Assembly (NCBI GenBank): GCA_052389435.1
Contig: JBQTIB010000156.1
Span: 1-15,609 of the forward strand
DNA length: 15,609 nucleotides
Reading direction: 5' to 3'
Source of the DNA: JBQTKD01 sp052389435
GTDB taxonomy: Bacteria; Actinomycetota; Actinomycetes; Sporichthyales; Sporichthyaceae
Shown here: one piece after another, positions 1 through 6,594 of the stretch
Layout: each line of letters starts with the position of its first letter
How positions within the stretch are numbered: the first letter of the stretch is position 1
Program-made: the position numbers and the translations under genes
Notes under the pieces: generated by a model
Told to the model about the DNA's origin: nothing
Database searches by the model: none
What the model saw: only the letters and a program-made list of their open reading frames with translations

Positions 1-531
1 CTGATCCTGTTCCTCAACGGCGGCAACGACATCATCGGCTACACCCTGAACATTCCGATCAACACGATCACCCGGATCTCCCAGGTCGCGCTGTTCGTGG
101 TCCCGCCGCTGGTGTTCATCCTGACCAAGCGGTGGTGTCTGGGCCTGCAGCGCAAGGACCTGAACAAGGTCCTGCACGGGCGGGAGACCGGAATCATCAA
201 ACGCCTGCCCTCGGGTGAGTTCATCGAGGTCCACGAACCCATCTCCGCCGAGGAACGGTTCGTGCTCATGTCCCGGGCGAACTACGCAGTCCTGCAGGCC
301 GGTCCCGCGACCGACGCCGACGGCATCCCCGCTCCCGGACACCGGGCCGCCAGGCTCCGCCAGCGCCTGTCCAACTTCTGGTACGCCGACGCCCTCCCGG
401 TCCCCACGCCCGAGGAGTACGCCGAACTCACCGCCGGACACGGCCACGGCCACGGCGCCGACCAGCACGAGCAGGTCGGCGGCGACCACGGCAGCGACCA
501 GCGCGACGAGATCGAAAGCGGTCGGCGATGA
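1..531 (+). CDS. qcrB: Cytochrome bc1 complex cytochrome b subunit, C-terminal part (5' truncated by window)
   Basis: This is the last 176 residues of the membrane-bound cytochrome b of the menaquinol:cytochrome c oxidoreductase (complex III), open from base 1 and ending in TGA. The visible part starts in a loop (LILFLNGGNDIIGYTL) and continues into the last transmembrane helix (about residues 25-42). It then has the cytoplasmic tail typical of actinobacterial QcrB (TKRWCLGLQ, ETGIIKRLPSGEFIEVHEP), which extends well past the end of a mitochondrial-type cytochrome b. The extreme C-terminus is His/Gly-rich (residues about 147-163) and low in complexity. Haem ligands lie upstream and are not visible. 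In actinomycetes the gene closes the qcrCAB cluster, so those genes are expected just outside the window. The next gene overlaps its stop codon by ATGA. Confidence 0.93.
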   Translation: MILFLNGGNDIIGYTLNIPINTITRISQVALFVVPPLVFILTKRWCLGLQRKDLNKVLHGRETGIIKRLPSGEFIEVHEPISAEERFVLMSRANYAVLQAGPATDADGIPAPGHRAARLRQRLSNFWYADALPVPTPEEYAELTAGHGHGHGADQHEQVGGDHGSDQRDEIESGRR

Positions 532-752
532 AGCGCCGGTGCGACGCCGAACGCCGGGCGTTGAACGCCATCGAGTCCGAGATGTGGACCAGCGACCCCG
601 AGTTCTACCGCCAGTTCGGCCGGGCCTGGTCCACACCGGCGGGCCCGCCGGTTGCGCCCCGCAGGCGCCCCGTGTTCGGCCTCTGGCTGCTGCCGGTCGG
701 GCTGATCCTGAGCGGCTGCCTCCTCAGCGTGGTCCTCGTTTCGTCGCGCTGA
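528..752 (+). CDS. Small DUF3040-like membrane protein
   Basis: A 74-residue protein whose ATG overlaps the qcrB stop (ATGA at 528-531), so it is probably translationally coupled to qcrB. Residues 8-25 (ERRALNAIESEMWTSDPEF) match the amphipathic start of actinobacterial DUF3040 proteins, which read roughly as an L-x-x-I-E-x-x-L...DP-x-F pattern. Residues 49-71 form one hydrophobic membrane segment. DUF3040 proteins usually have two membrane segments, so this is a short or divergent member. The role is unknown. The coupling to qcrB suggests co-expression with the respiratory chain, but this is inference only. Confidence 0.72.
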   Translation: MKRRCDAERRALNAIESEMWTSDPEFYRQFGRAWSTPAGPPVAPRRRPVFGLWLLPVGLILSGCLLSVVLVSSR

Positions 753-789
753 ACCCCACCCGTGCTGTGCAGCGAAAGGCGCGTCCACG

Positions 790-1101
790 ATGAGTAGGAA
801 GCCGGCCGTCACGGTCTACGAAGTCTCGACCGCTCGGCAGAGTCTCACCGAGGACGTCGGCAACCGCTTCCGGCGCTACGCACTCACCATGGGCATTCGC
901 ACCCTGTGCTTCCTCGGGGCGATCGTCACCACCGGTGCGGTCCGGTGGACGCTTTTCGCGGGCGCACTGCTGCTGCCGTACCTGGCCGTGGTCGTCGCCA
1001 ACGGCGGCCGGGAACCCTCCCGTCCGGGGCAACTCCCGGTGGTCCTGCCCTCCCGCACGCATCTCGCGGCCCTGCCTGCGGCGGTGCCCGACCAGGTGTG
1101 A
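790..1101 (+). CDS. DUF3099 domain-containing membrane protein
   Basis: A 103-residue protein that I recognise as DUF3099. It has the S-L-T-E-D-V segment at residues 18-23, then RRYALTMGIRTLCF (28-41), and two closely spaced hydrophobic helices (about 36-50 and 53-71) ending in PYLAVVVAN. The proline-containing tail (72-103) is hydrophilic and probably cytoplasmic. An AAAGG-like element lies about 11 bases before the ATG. The gene follows the DUF3040-like gene by 37 bp in the same direction and may belong to the same transcript. The function is unknown. The family is widespread in actinomycetes and often lies among housekeeping genes. Confidence 0.85.
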   Translation: MSRKPAVTVYEVSTARQSLTEDVGNRFRRYALTMGIRTLCFLGAIVTTGAVRWTLFAGALLLPYLAVVVANGGREPSRPGQLPVVLPSRTHLAALPAAVPDQV

Positions 1102-1176
1102 CGCCCGCGCCGAACGGCGCAACGATTCCGGGACGCACGCGTGCATCGAGCGGCGTGCGGCGGGTAGCGATCGACC

Positions 1177-1746
1177 GTGGAGACCGACCCGGACATCGAC
1201 ATCACGCGGCTGATCCTCGACGATCACGACCGTTTCAGGCGCGCCTTCGCGGCTCTCGACGACCTCCAGGTGGGCGGCGCAGCCGAGGAACTCCGGCGCG
1301 CCTGGGCTCCGCTGGCCTCGTTGCTCGACGTGCACGCCGCGGCCGAGGAGGAGGTCTTCTACCCGCATCTGCTGCGCCGCGGCGGGGACGAGGCGCCGGA
1401 GGAGACGCTGGACGCCGTCGGGGACCACAACGAGATCCGCGACGCCGTCGAGGACGCCTCACGCCACGAAGTCGGCTCCGCCGCCTGGTGGGCGTCGGTC
1501 GGCCGGGCCCGTGCCGCGAACACCGAGCACATGGGCGAGGAGGAGGACGAGGCCCTCGCCGACTTCCGCCGGCACGCCGACCTGCCGCTGCGCACCGAAC
1601 TCGGGCAGCGCTTCCTCGCCTTCAAACGGCGCCACGCCGGCGGAGCGGACCTCGACGTTTCGAACACGGACCCGCAGGACTACGTCGAGGCGCACACCCC
1701 CGCGCCCAGGGACGGCTCCCTCGGCATCGGCAGCCTGCACTCCTAG
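1177..1746 (+). CDS. Hemerythrin-domain protein, encapsulin cargo
   Basis: A 189-residue diiron HHE/hemerythrin-like protein, expected to bind O2, NO or peroxide at a non-haem diiron site. Candidate ligands are visible in four-helix-bundle order: H17 (DDHD), H53 and E57 (HAAAEE), H64 (YPH), H84 (GDHNEI), H118 and E122 (EHMGEEE). After residue 153 a Gly/Pro-rich linker leads to the C-terminus DGSLGIGSLHS (179-189). This matches the encapsulin cargo-loading peptide consensus (x-GSLxIGSLR-like) almost exactly. The shell gene follows 13 bp after the stop, so this is the native cargo. The start is a GTG; no strong Shine-Dalgarno sequence is visible, but no other start fits the HHE domain as well. 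Hemerythrin-loaded encapsulins are a known actinobacterial class. Confidence 0.93.
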   Translation: METDPDIDITRLILDDHDRFRRAFAALDDLQVGGAAEELRRAWAPLASLLDVHAAAEEEVFYPHLLRRGGDEAPEETLDAVGDHNEIRDAVEDASRHEVGSAAWWASVGRARAANTEHMGEEEDEALADFRRHADLPLRTELGQRFLAFKRRHAGGADLDVSNTDPQDYVEAHTPAPRDGSLGIGSLHS

Positions 1747-1759
1747 CAAGGGACTGGAC

Positions 1760-2563
1760 ATGACCGACCATCTGCTGCGCGCCTTCGCTCCCGTCGCCGA
1801 CAAGGCCTGGGAACTCGTCGACTCCGAGGCCACGTCCCGGCTGACCAACCGGCTGGTCGCCCGTCGTCTGGTCGACTGGTCCGGCCCGCACGGATGGGAG
1901 TACTCCGCCACCTCGCTCGGCCGCGCCCGCACCGTGGATCCGTCGATGACCAAGGACGCCCGCGTCCGCGTGCGCGAACTCCTGCCGGTCGTCGAACTGC
2001 GCGTGCCGTTCACCGTCGCCCGCGCCGAACTCGACGACGCGGCCCGCGGCGCAAGGGACCTGGAGTTCGCCGACCTGGACCGAGCGGCCTCGCAGGTCGC
2101 GGAGTGGGAGAACACCGCGATCCTGCACGGGTGGCCGGCCGCCGGCATCGAAGGCGTCGGCGCCGCCAGCTCCCACGACCCGATCCCGCTCGGCCTGAGC
2201 GAACTGGAGTATCCGCACAAGGTCGCGCTCGGAGTGAACGCGCTGCGGCAGGCGGGCATCGAAGGTCCGTTCGCCCTCGTCGTCGGCCCCGACGCCTATC
2301 GGCGCGTCGTGGAGACGACCGAGCCCGGCGGCCGTCCGCTGCTCGACCACCTCCGCCAGGTGCTCGACGGCGACGTGCTTCCCGCCTTCGGCGTGGAGGG
2401 CGCGATCCTGCTGAGCCGGCGCGGCGGGGACTTCGTGTTCGACGTCGGCCAGGACCTGTCCGTCGGCTACGTCGCCCACGACGCCGAAACCGTCACCCTC
2501 TACCTCGAGGAGTCCTTCACCTTCCGCGTCGTCGAACCCGACGCAGGCATCGCGCTGGACTGA
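1760..2563 (+). CDS. Family 1 encapsulin nanocompartment shell protein
   Basis: A 267-residue protein of HK97-fold family 1 encapsulin type (older annotations: linocin/CFP29-like bacteriocin), self-assembling into an icosahedral shell. Family landmarks seen are: LRAFAPVADKAWELVDSEA (6-24), LVARRLVDWSGPHGWEYSATSLGR (32-55), the core strand VELRVPFTVARAELDD (78-93), GPFALVVGPDAY (169-180), and the C-terminal GGDFVFDVGQDLSVGYVAHD...ESFTFRV (222-257). The length is that of ordinary T=1 encapsulins. The ATG at 1760 was chosen because an AAGGGA element precedes it at about 1748-1753 and the next residues match the family N-terminus. Further upstream the frame runs through the hemerythrin gene. It is co-transcribed with its cargo, and no second cargo gene follows because the next gene is convergent. 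Confidence 0.95.
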   Translation: MTDHLLRAFAPVADKAWELVDSEATSRLTNRLVARRLVDWSGPHGWEYSATSLGRARTVDPSMTKDARVRVRELLPVVELRVPFTVARAELDDAARGARDLEFADLDRAASQVAEWENTAILHGWPAAGIEGVGAASSHDPIPLGLSELEYPHKVALGVNALRQAGIEGPFALVVGPDAYRRVVETTEPGGRPLLDHLRQVLDGDVLPAFGVEGAILLSRRGGDFVFDVGQDLSVGYVAHDAETVTLYLEESFTFRVVEPDAGIALD

Positions 2564-2576
2564 GCCCGGCACGGGC
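2564..2576. terminator. Short GC hairpin between convergent stops
   Basis: GCCCG (2564-2568) and CGGGC (2572-2576) form a 5-bp perfect stem with a 3-base loop. It lies directly after the encapsulin stop and before the photolyase stop on the other strand. It could act as a bidirectional terminator for the two converging genes. It lacks a T-tract, which is common in actinomycetes, and the stem is short, so this is only a candidate. Confidence 0.35.
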
Positions 2577-2577
2577 C

Positions 2578-4053
2578 CTACGGGGGAGCGGTGCCCGCCC
2601 GGCGGACCTGCTCGCGAAGCTCGTCGAGATCGGCGAGGCGCCGCAGGCCCTGCAGCGGCTGGCGCATACGGGCGTTCTCCGCGAGGCGGTCCTCGTTGCG
2701 GGCGAGGAACTCCCAGTACCCGGCGGTGAACGGGCACGCGTCCTCGCCGGTGCGCTGGGTGGGCCGGTAGGCGCAGGCGCCGCAGAAGTCGCTCATCCGG
2801 TTGATGTAGGCCCCGCCCGCGGCGTACGGCTTGGTGGTGATCCGCCCGCCGTCGGCGTGCTGGCTCATGCCGACGACGTTGGTGGCCATCACCCAGTCGT
2901 AGCCGTCGAGGAAGGAGTGGTGGAACCACGCGGCCAACTGCGCGGGATCGATGCCGCGCTGCAGCGCCCAGTTGCCCAGCACCATCAGCCGCGGGATGTG
3001 ATGGGTCCACCCGGTGTCGCGCACCTGCGCGAGCACGGTCCGCAGACAGCGGGCCTGGACCGCGTCGGCGTCCAGGTCCCACAGCCAGTCCGGGACCGGT
3101 TCGCGGGCGTTCAGCGCGTTGCTGCGGCGGTGGTCTTCGCCGAGGTGCCAGTAGGTGTGCCACATGTAGTCCCGCCAGCCGATCACCTGACGGACGAAGC
3201 CCTCGACGGAGGCCAGCGGAGCCCGTCCCGCCCGGTAGGCGTCCTCGGCGGCGTGCGCAACCTCGATCGGCTCGAGCAGGCCCAGGTTCAGCGGCACCGA
3301 CAGCAGGCTGTGGCTCATCGTCGCGTCCCCGGCGAGCATCGCGTCCTCGTGCGGGCCGAAGCTCGCGAGCCGGTGGGCGACGAAGTGCTCCAGCGCCCGC
3401 TTGGCCTCCGCCGCCGTGACGGGGAAGCGGCGCGGCCCGTCCCGGCCGACGAACGCGACGTCGCCGGCCGCCGCCCAGGAGTCCAGGTCCCGGCGGACCT
3501 GCGCGTCGATCTCGTCCTCCTCGGGGAGGTAGGGCTCCGGCAGCCCGAGGGTGCGCGCGTTGCGCGGCGGCCGTTCGCGGTTGTCGTGGTCGTAGTTCCA
3601 CCGGCCGCCGGCCGGTTCCCCGCCGTCCATCAGTACGTCCAGACGGCGCCGGGTGCCGCGGTAGAAGTCCTCCATCAGCAGCCGGCGCCGGCCCGCCGCG
3701 AACTCGGCGAACTCCTGCGCGCCGGAGGCGAATCCACGCGCCGGAAGCACGGTCACGTCCGCGTGTCCGGTGACGAACCGCAACGCCGCCCACGACGTCG
3801 GGTGACACACCGTCACCGGCTCGCCGAGCGCACGCAGGGCCTCGCCGTAGGTCTCGGTCTGCGCGAACACCGCCTGCCCGCCGAGTTCGGCGGCGCGGTG
3901 GCGCAGCGCGGACAGCACCAGGTGCGCCTTCTGTCGGTGGAACCGGCGCCGCCGGAACACCGCCCTGGACTCCACGAGCAGCACCGGTTGGTCGGCGGCG
4001 TCGAGGAAGTGCGGCCCGAGCTGGTCGGCGAAGAGCCACCGCCGCGATCGCAT
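2578..4053 (-). CDS. Iron-sulfur cryptochrome/photolyase (FeS-BCP, PhrB/(6-4) type)
   Basis: A 491-residue FAD-dependent, light-driven DNA repair enzyme of the bacterial iron-sulfur photolyase group. Four cysteines fit the [4Fe-4S] ligands: C336 (QARCLR), C424 and C427 (FCGAC), C440 (EDACPF). The C424-C427-C440 spacing equals that of Agrobacterium PhrB. The double histidine H351-H352 (GWTHHIPRL) lies 15 residues after C336, as in PhrB, and corresponds to the His pair used for (6-4) photoproduct repair. The FAD-pocket segment DWVMATNVVGMSQHADGG spans 386-403. The N-terminal antenna domain begins RWLFADQLGPHF (5-16). The ATG at 4053 directly precedes the conserved N-terminus. It converges with the encapsulin gene and diverges from the SDR gene. 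Substrate preference ((6-4) versus CPD) is inferred from family. Confidence 0.93.
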   Translation of the reverse strand: MRSRRWLFADQLGPHFLDAADQPVLLVESRAVFRRRRFHRQKAHLVLSALRHRAAELGGQAVFAQTETYGEALRALGEPVTVCHPTSWAALRFVTGHADVTVLPARGFASGAQEFAEFAAGRRRLLMEDFYRGTRRRLDVLMDGGEPAGGRWNYDHDNRERPPRNARTLGLPEPYLPEEDEIDAQVRRDLDSWAAAGDVAFVGRDGPRRFPVTAAEAKRALEHFVAHRLASFGPHEDAMLAGDATMSHSLLSVPLNLGLLEPIEVAHAAEDAYRAGRAPLASVEGFVRQVIGWRDYMWHTYWHLGEDHRRSNALNAREPVPDWLWDLDADAVQARCLRTVLAQVRDTGWTHHIPRLMVLGNWALQRGIDPAQLAAWFHHSFLDGYDWVMATNVVGMSQHADGGRITTKPYAAGGAYINRMSDFCGACAYRPTQRTGEDACPFTAGYWEFLARNEDRLAENARMRQPLQGLRRLADLDELREQVRRAGTAPP

Positions 4054-4202
4054 GCGACAAAGCTATCCGCCGCCGGCCGGCGCACTGCGACCGGTTCGCG
4101 AGCCGTCGGCCGCATGCTCGGCTCCGAACAGGGGAGTGAATGCTCGACCGCTCGTCTACTGCGGCCGGGCGCGGCAGGCGTCCGAGGACAGCGGGGGGTC
4201 AC

Positions 4203-5093
4203 GTGCGGGTGTTGGTGTCGGGGGCCAGCGGGTTCGTCGGATCGCGCGTCGCGGGACCGCTGGTCGAACTCGGTCACGACGTCGTCGCGATGACCCGGGA
4301 CCCCGACGCCTACACCGGGCCGGGGAAGCCGGTCGCCGGCGACGTCGACGACGAGGGCTCGCTGCGAGCCGCGCTTGCCGGCTGCGAGGCCGCCTACTAC
4401 CTCGTGCACGGCCTGGAACACCGCAGTGGTCCGGAACTGGACGGAGCGCGCGCAGAACGGTTCGGCCGCGCCTGCGCAGCGAACGGGGTGCGGCAGATCG
4501 TCTACCTCGGCGGGCTCGGGCGCGAGGGCGACGACCTGTCCGACCACCTCGCCAGCCGCCGCGAGGTCGAAGGGTGCCTGGCCCGGGGCGGCGTCCCGTT
4601 GACCGTCCTGCGCGCCGCGCTCGTGATCGGAGCGGGCAGCGCCAGCTTCGAACTGCTGCGGCAGGTGGTCGCGCACCTGCCGGTCCTGGTGATCCCGCCG
4701 CAGGCGGCGTCCACGCGGGTGCAGCCGATCTCGGCGCGCGACGCCGTCGCCTACCTCGTCGGCGTCCTGGACCTGCCCGCCGCCCGCGGGCGAATTCTGG
4801 AGATCGGCGGCTCGGAGGTTCTGACGTACGCTCAGATGCTGCGCCGGACCGCCGAGCACCTCGACGTCCACCGCCGGCAGATCTCGCTGCCGTCGCTGCC
4901 GGACACGCTGACCAAGTGGGGCGTGTCGGTGTTCACCGACGTCGACCCGCAGTTGGCGCTCAACCTGCTGCACAGCCTCGGCAACGACGTGATCGTCGAT
5001 CAGTATCCGATCGACGCCGTGCTCGCGGGGGAGGTCATGTCCTTCGACGAAATGCTCGAGGAGGCCCTGGCGGATGAACGTGGCAGCGCCTAG
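4203..5093 (+). CDS. NAD(P)-binding atypical SDR / NmrA-like protein
   Basis: A 296-residue Rossmann protein. The dinucleotide-binding GASGFVGS motif is at residues 7-14, followed by H25 and R32 of the cofactor-binding strand. The family-typical YLGGLG (101-106) and the HLASRREVE helix (115-123) follow. These match the atypical SDR group of NAD-dependent epimerase-like and NmrA-like proteins, where the classical Tyr-x-x-x-Lys pair is lost. The C-terminal half (from about 165) carries no recognised catalytic motif. The GTG at 4203 is chosen because MRVLVSGASG is the canonical family start and a GGGGGG run lies 4-9 bases upstream. An ATG at 4140 with a good AGGGGAG site would add 21 Arg/Gly-rich residues and cannot be excluded. 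The next gene overlaps by 20 bp, suggesting an operon. The substrate is unknown. Confidence 0.85.
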   Translation: MRVLVSGASGFVGSRVAGPLVELGHDVVAMTRDPDAYTGPGKPVAGDVDDEGSLRAALAGCEAAYYLVHGLEHRSGPELDGARAERFGRACAANGVRQIVYLGGLGREGDDLSDHLASRREVEGCLARGGVPLTVLRAALVIGAGSASFELLRQVVAHLPVLVIPPQAASTRVQPISARDAVAYLVGVLDLPAARGRILEIGGSEVLTYAQMLRRTAEHLDVHRRQISLPSLPDTLTKWGVSVFTDVDPQLALNLLHSLGNDVIVDQYPIDAVLAGEVMSFDEMLEEALADERGSA

Positions 5094-5796
5094 ACGCCGC
5101 GCCGCCGCGGTGACCGCGCTCGGCGCCGTCCTCCTGCGTGAATCGCTGGCCGCGGACTCGGCGGGTCCGCGGTTCTACCTGGCCGGAGCCGCCCTGGCCG
5201 GAACCTGGCTCGCCGGCGCCCGCTGGGCGGGAGCGGGCACACCGCATCCGTCGCAACCCGCCGCCCACCGCACCGCCCGGCACCGCACCGCCCGGCACCG
5301 CACCGCCCGGCACTGCACCCCCCGGCACCGCACCGCCCGATCGGCGGCCCGGTCCGGCGCGCGCGCGGCCGCGTTGGGCGTCGGGGCGTTCGGCGTCTTC
5401 TACGCCGGCGCTCGGCTCACCCGCCGGATTCCCTTCGCCCGCACGGCGATCGCCGAAGTGCTGCGCCACGAACGGGTGGGCTCCAGCCGCGCCGTTCTCG
5501 CGCTGGCGCTGACCACCGGCGCCGCCGAGGAGTGCTTCTTCCGCGGCGTCCTCTACGACCTCGCCCCCGCCGCGCCGGTCAGGGCGACCACGGCCGCGTA
5601 CACCCTCGTGACCTGCGCCAGCGGCAACCCGGCGTTGGTGTTCGCCTCGGCGGTCATGGGGCCGGTGTTCGCCGCGAACCGCGCGGCGGGCGCCGGAGTC
5701 CGCGGCAGCGTGCTGACCCACGTCGTGTGGTCCTCGCTCATGCTGCGCTACCTCCCGCCGATGTTCGCCCGGAACGACGGCTCGCCGCGGCGGTGA
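5074..5796 (+). CDS. CPBP-family intramembrane metalloprotease with internal pentapeptide repeat
   Basis: A 240-residue membrane protein of the CPBP/Abi (CAAX protease and bacteriocin-processing) family. The first catalytic motif EExxxR is present as E152-E153-x-x-x-R157 (AAEECFFRG). The second-motif region reads TLVTCASGN (177-185) instead of the usual F-x-x-x-H. The last motif histidine is H216 (LTHVVWS). Hydrophobic segments lie at about 10-20, 34-48, 97-112, 138-150, 170-200 and 210-222. Between the N-terminal helices and the protease core lies a basic linker of five HRTAR-like repeats (65-89). It overlaps the upstream SDR gene by 20 bp and the downstream gene by GTGA, so the three are probably co-transcribed. 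Substrate and role are unknown. Loss of the second-motif His may alter or abolish protease activity. Confidence 0.8.
   Translation: MNVAAPRRRAAAVTALGAVLLRESLAADSAGPRFYLAGAALAGTWLAGARWAGAGTPHPSQPAAHRTARHRTARHRTARHCTPRHRTARSAARSGARAAALGVGAFGVFYAGARLTRRIPFARTAIAEVLRHERVGSSRAVLALALTTGAAEECFFRGVLYDLAPAAPVRATTAAYTLVTCASGNPALVFASAVMGPVFAANRAAGAGVRGSVLTHVVWSSLMLRYLPPMFARNDGSPRR
5266..5340 (+). repeat. Five-copy 15-bp in-frame tandem repeat (minisatellite)
   Basis: Five adjacent 15-bp units begin at 5266, 5281, 5296, 5311 and 5326. Units 1, 2 and 3 are identical (CACCGCACCGCCCGG). Unit 4 has two changes (Cys for Arg, Pro for Ala). Unit 5 differs only in its last base. The units encode HRTAR repeats in the CPBP gene. 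Because 15 is a multiple of three, gain or loss of units keeps the reading frame. The near-identity at nucleotide level points to recent slippage expansion. Confidence 0.93.
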
Positions 5797-6128
5797 GTCC
5801 GCCCCGCGACGCCGAGCCGCCGACGACGCCGGACGGTCGCTACCTCGTGGTGCGCGGCCGGCTGTGGCGGTGTGCGAACCCGGCCCTGTCCGCCGCCGAG
5901 AGAGAAGAACTCGTGCGGGAACTGATGGATGCGCGCCGCGCGAAGAAGGCGGCGCTGCATGCCGGCGACGACGCGGCGCGGGCGGCGGCGGCCGAGCGGG
6001 TCGACCGAGCCAAGCGGAGCCTGGGGGAGCGGGGCCCGGTCTGGTGGACCGACGGCGCACCCGACTGGAACCGGCACCTGGCGAAGAATTCGCCCTACGC
6101 CGAATGGTTCCGCTCGCTGCGACCCTGA
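5793..6128 (+). CDS. Conserved small hypothetical protein
   Basis: A 111-residue soluble, charged protein. Its GTG overlaps the stop of the CPBP gene (GTGA at 5793-5796), indicating translational coupling. Landmarks are DGRYLVVRGRLWRCANPALS (15-34), a long Arg/Ala-rich helical stretch with coiled-coil character (36-77), and GPVWWTDGAPDWN...NSPYAEWF (81-107). I recognise the DGRYxVVxGRxWR...LVxELMxARR pattern from conserved actinobacterial and proteobacterial small proteins, some of which carry an unsupported annotation as Tol-related biopolymer transport proteins. No catalytic motif or signal peptide is seen. The function is unknown. Confidence 0.8.
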   Translation: MSPPRDAEPPTTPDGRYLVVRGRLWRCANPALSAAEREELVRELMDARRAKKAALHAGDDAARAAAAERVDRAKRSLGERGPVWWTDGAPDWNRHLAKNSPYAEWFRSLRP

Positions 6129-6163
6129 CCTCGTCTCCGCGCCGGGGGAATCGAATCCCGTAC

Positions 6164-6181
6164 CGGTCGAGGCATCGGCCG
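6164..6181. terminator. Hairpin between convergent genes
   Basis: CGGTCGA (6164-6170) and TCGGCCG (6175-6181) pair over 7 bp, with one G-T wobble, around a GGCA loop. The hairpin lies in the 56-bp gap between two convergent stop codons (6128 and 6185). It is followed on the plus strand by a mildly T-rich stretch (TAGCTACTTCTT) and is a candidate bidirectional terminator. Confidence 0.4.
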
Positions 6182-6184
6182 TAG

Positions 6185-6544
6185 CTACTTCTTCAGCGGG
6201 TCGTGGCCCCAGTTCATCAGCGAGTAGCGCCACCGGGAGGTTTCGACGTCCCCGGAGGGGCGCTGCCTGCGGTGCCGCTTCACGTACCCCACGACCTTGC
6301 GCATGTGCGCGTAGTCGTCCTTGTCCAAGTCGCCTTTTTTCGCTGTGAGGAGCTCGACGATCCTGCGGCCGGACCTGTGCCCGACCGACTCCCCGCCGCT
6401 GCGCGACTTCTTGGGCTTGCCGCCCACGGCGCCGACGGACTGCGACTTCTCGCTGTCCAACCACTTCCGCAGGGTCCCGGCCGACATGTTGACCGCCTTG
6501 GCGAACTCTCGGCGGAGCCGGTCTCGGTCCTTCGTGCCTGCCAT
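6185..6544 (-). CDS. DUF3140 domain-containing protein
   Basis: A 119-residue basic protein matching DUF3140. It has FAKAVNMSAGTLRKWLDSEKS (14-34), then GESVGHRSGRRIVELL (51-66), DYAHMRKVVGYVKRH (77-91), and the C-terminal RWRYSLMNWGHDPLK (104-118). The N-terminal part resembles a DNA-binding helix-turn-helix/SAP-like fold, and a Lys/Ser-rich insert (33-50) interrupts it. The ATG at 6544 follows a clear GGGAGG Shine-Dalgarno sequence on the minus strand (about 7 bases spacing), which fixes the start although the frame is open further upstream. It lies 50 bp downstream of the F420 oxidoreductase in the same direction. The family is often described as DNA-binding, but its function is not established. 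Confidence 0.88.
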   Translation of the reverse strand: MAGTKDRDRLRREFAKAVNMSAGTLRKWLDSEKSQSVGAVGGKPKKSRSGGESVGHRSGRRIVELLTAKKGDLDKDDYAHMRKVVGYVKRHRRQRPSGDVETSRWRYSLMNWGHDPLKK

Positions 6545-6560
6545 GCGATCCTCCCGGTTC

Positions 6561-6581
6561 GTCGATCGTCGATCGTCGGTC
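6561..6581. repeat. 7-bp triple direct repeat
   Basis: Three adjacent heptamers, GTCGATC, GTCGATC and GTCGGTC, fill positions 6561-6581. This is inside the 50-bp gap between the F420 oxidoreductase stop and the DUF3140 start. They lie just upstream of the DUF3140 ribosome binding site and could be a regulator site or simple slippage sequence. No function is claimed. Confidence 0.6.
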
Positions 6582-6594
6582 GCTGCGCGGGCCC

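Noticed and set aside
1135..1144. 10-bp palindrome GCACGCGTGC upstream of the hemerythrin gene as an operator
   Set aside because: It is short, made mostly of G and C, and expected by chance in this composition. No flanking symmetry extends it.
1622..4060. Very long open frame (812 codons) on the minus strand opposite the encapsulin gene and in another frame of the photolyase gene
   Set aside because: The translation is Arg/Ala/Gly-rich with no recognisable domain. The encapsulin and photolyase frames have clear family motifs, and such open frames are expected in high-GC DNA.
5266..5340. Tandem repeats considered as a CRISPR array
   Set aside because: The units are 15 bp and directly adjacent, with no spacers. 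They lie in frame inside a coding region.
6141..6160. tRNA T-arm-like GGGAATCGAATCCC segment
   Set aside because: No acceptor stem, anticodon arm or D arm can be built around it on either strand. It could at most be a small tRNA remnant or chance.
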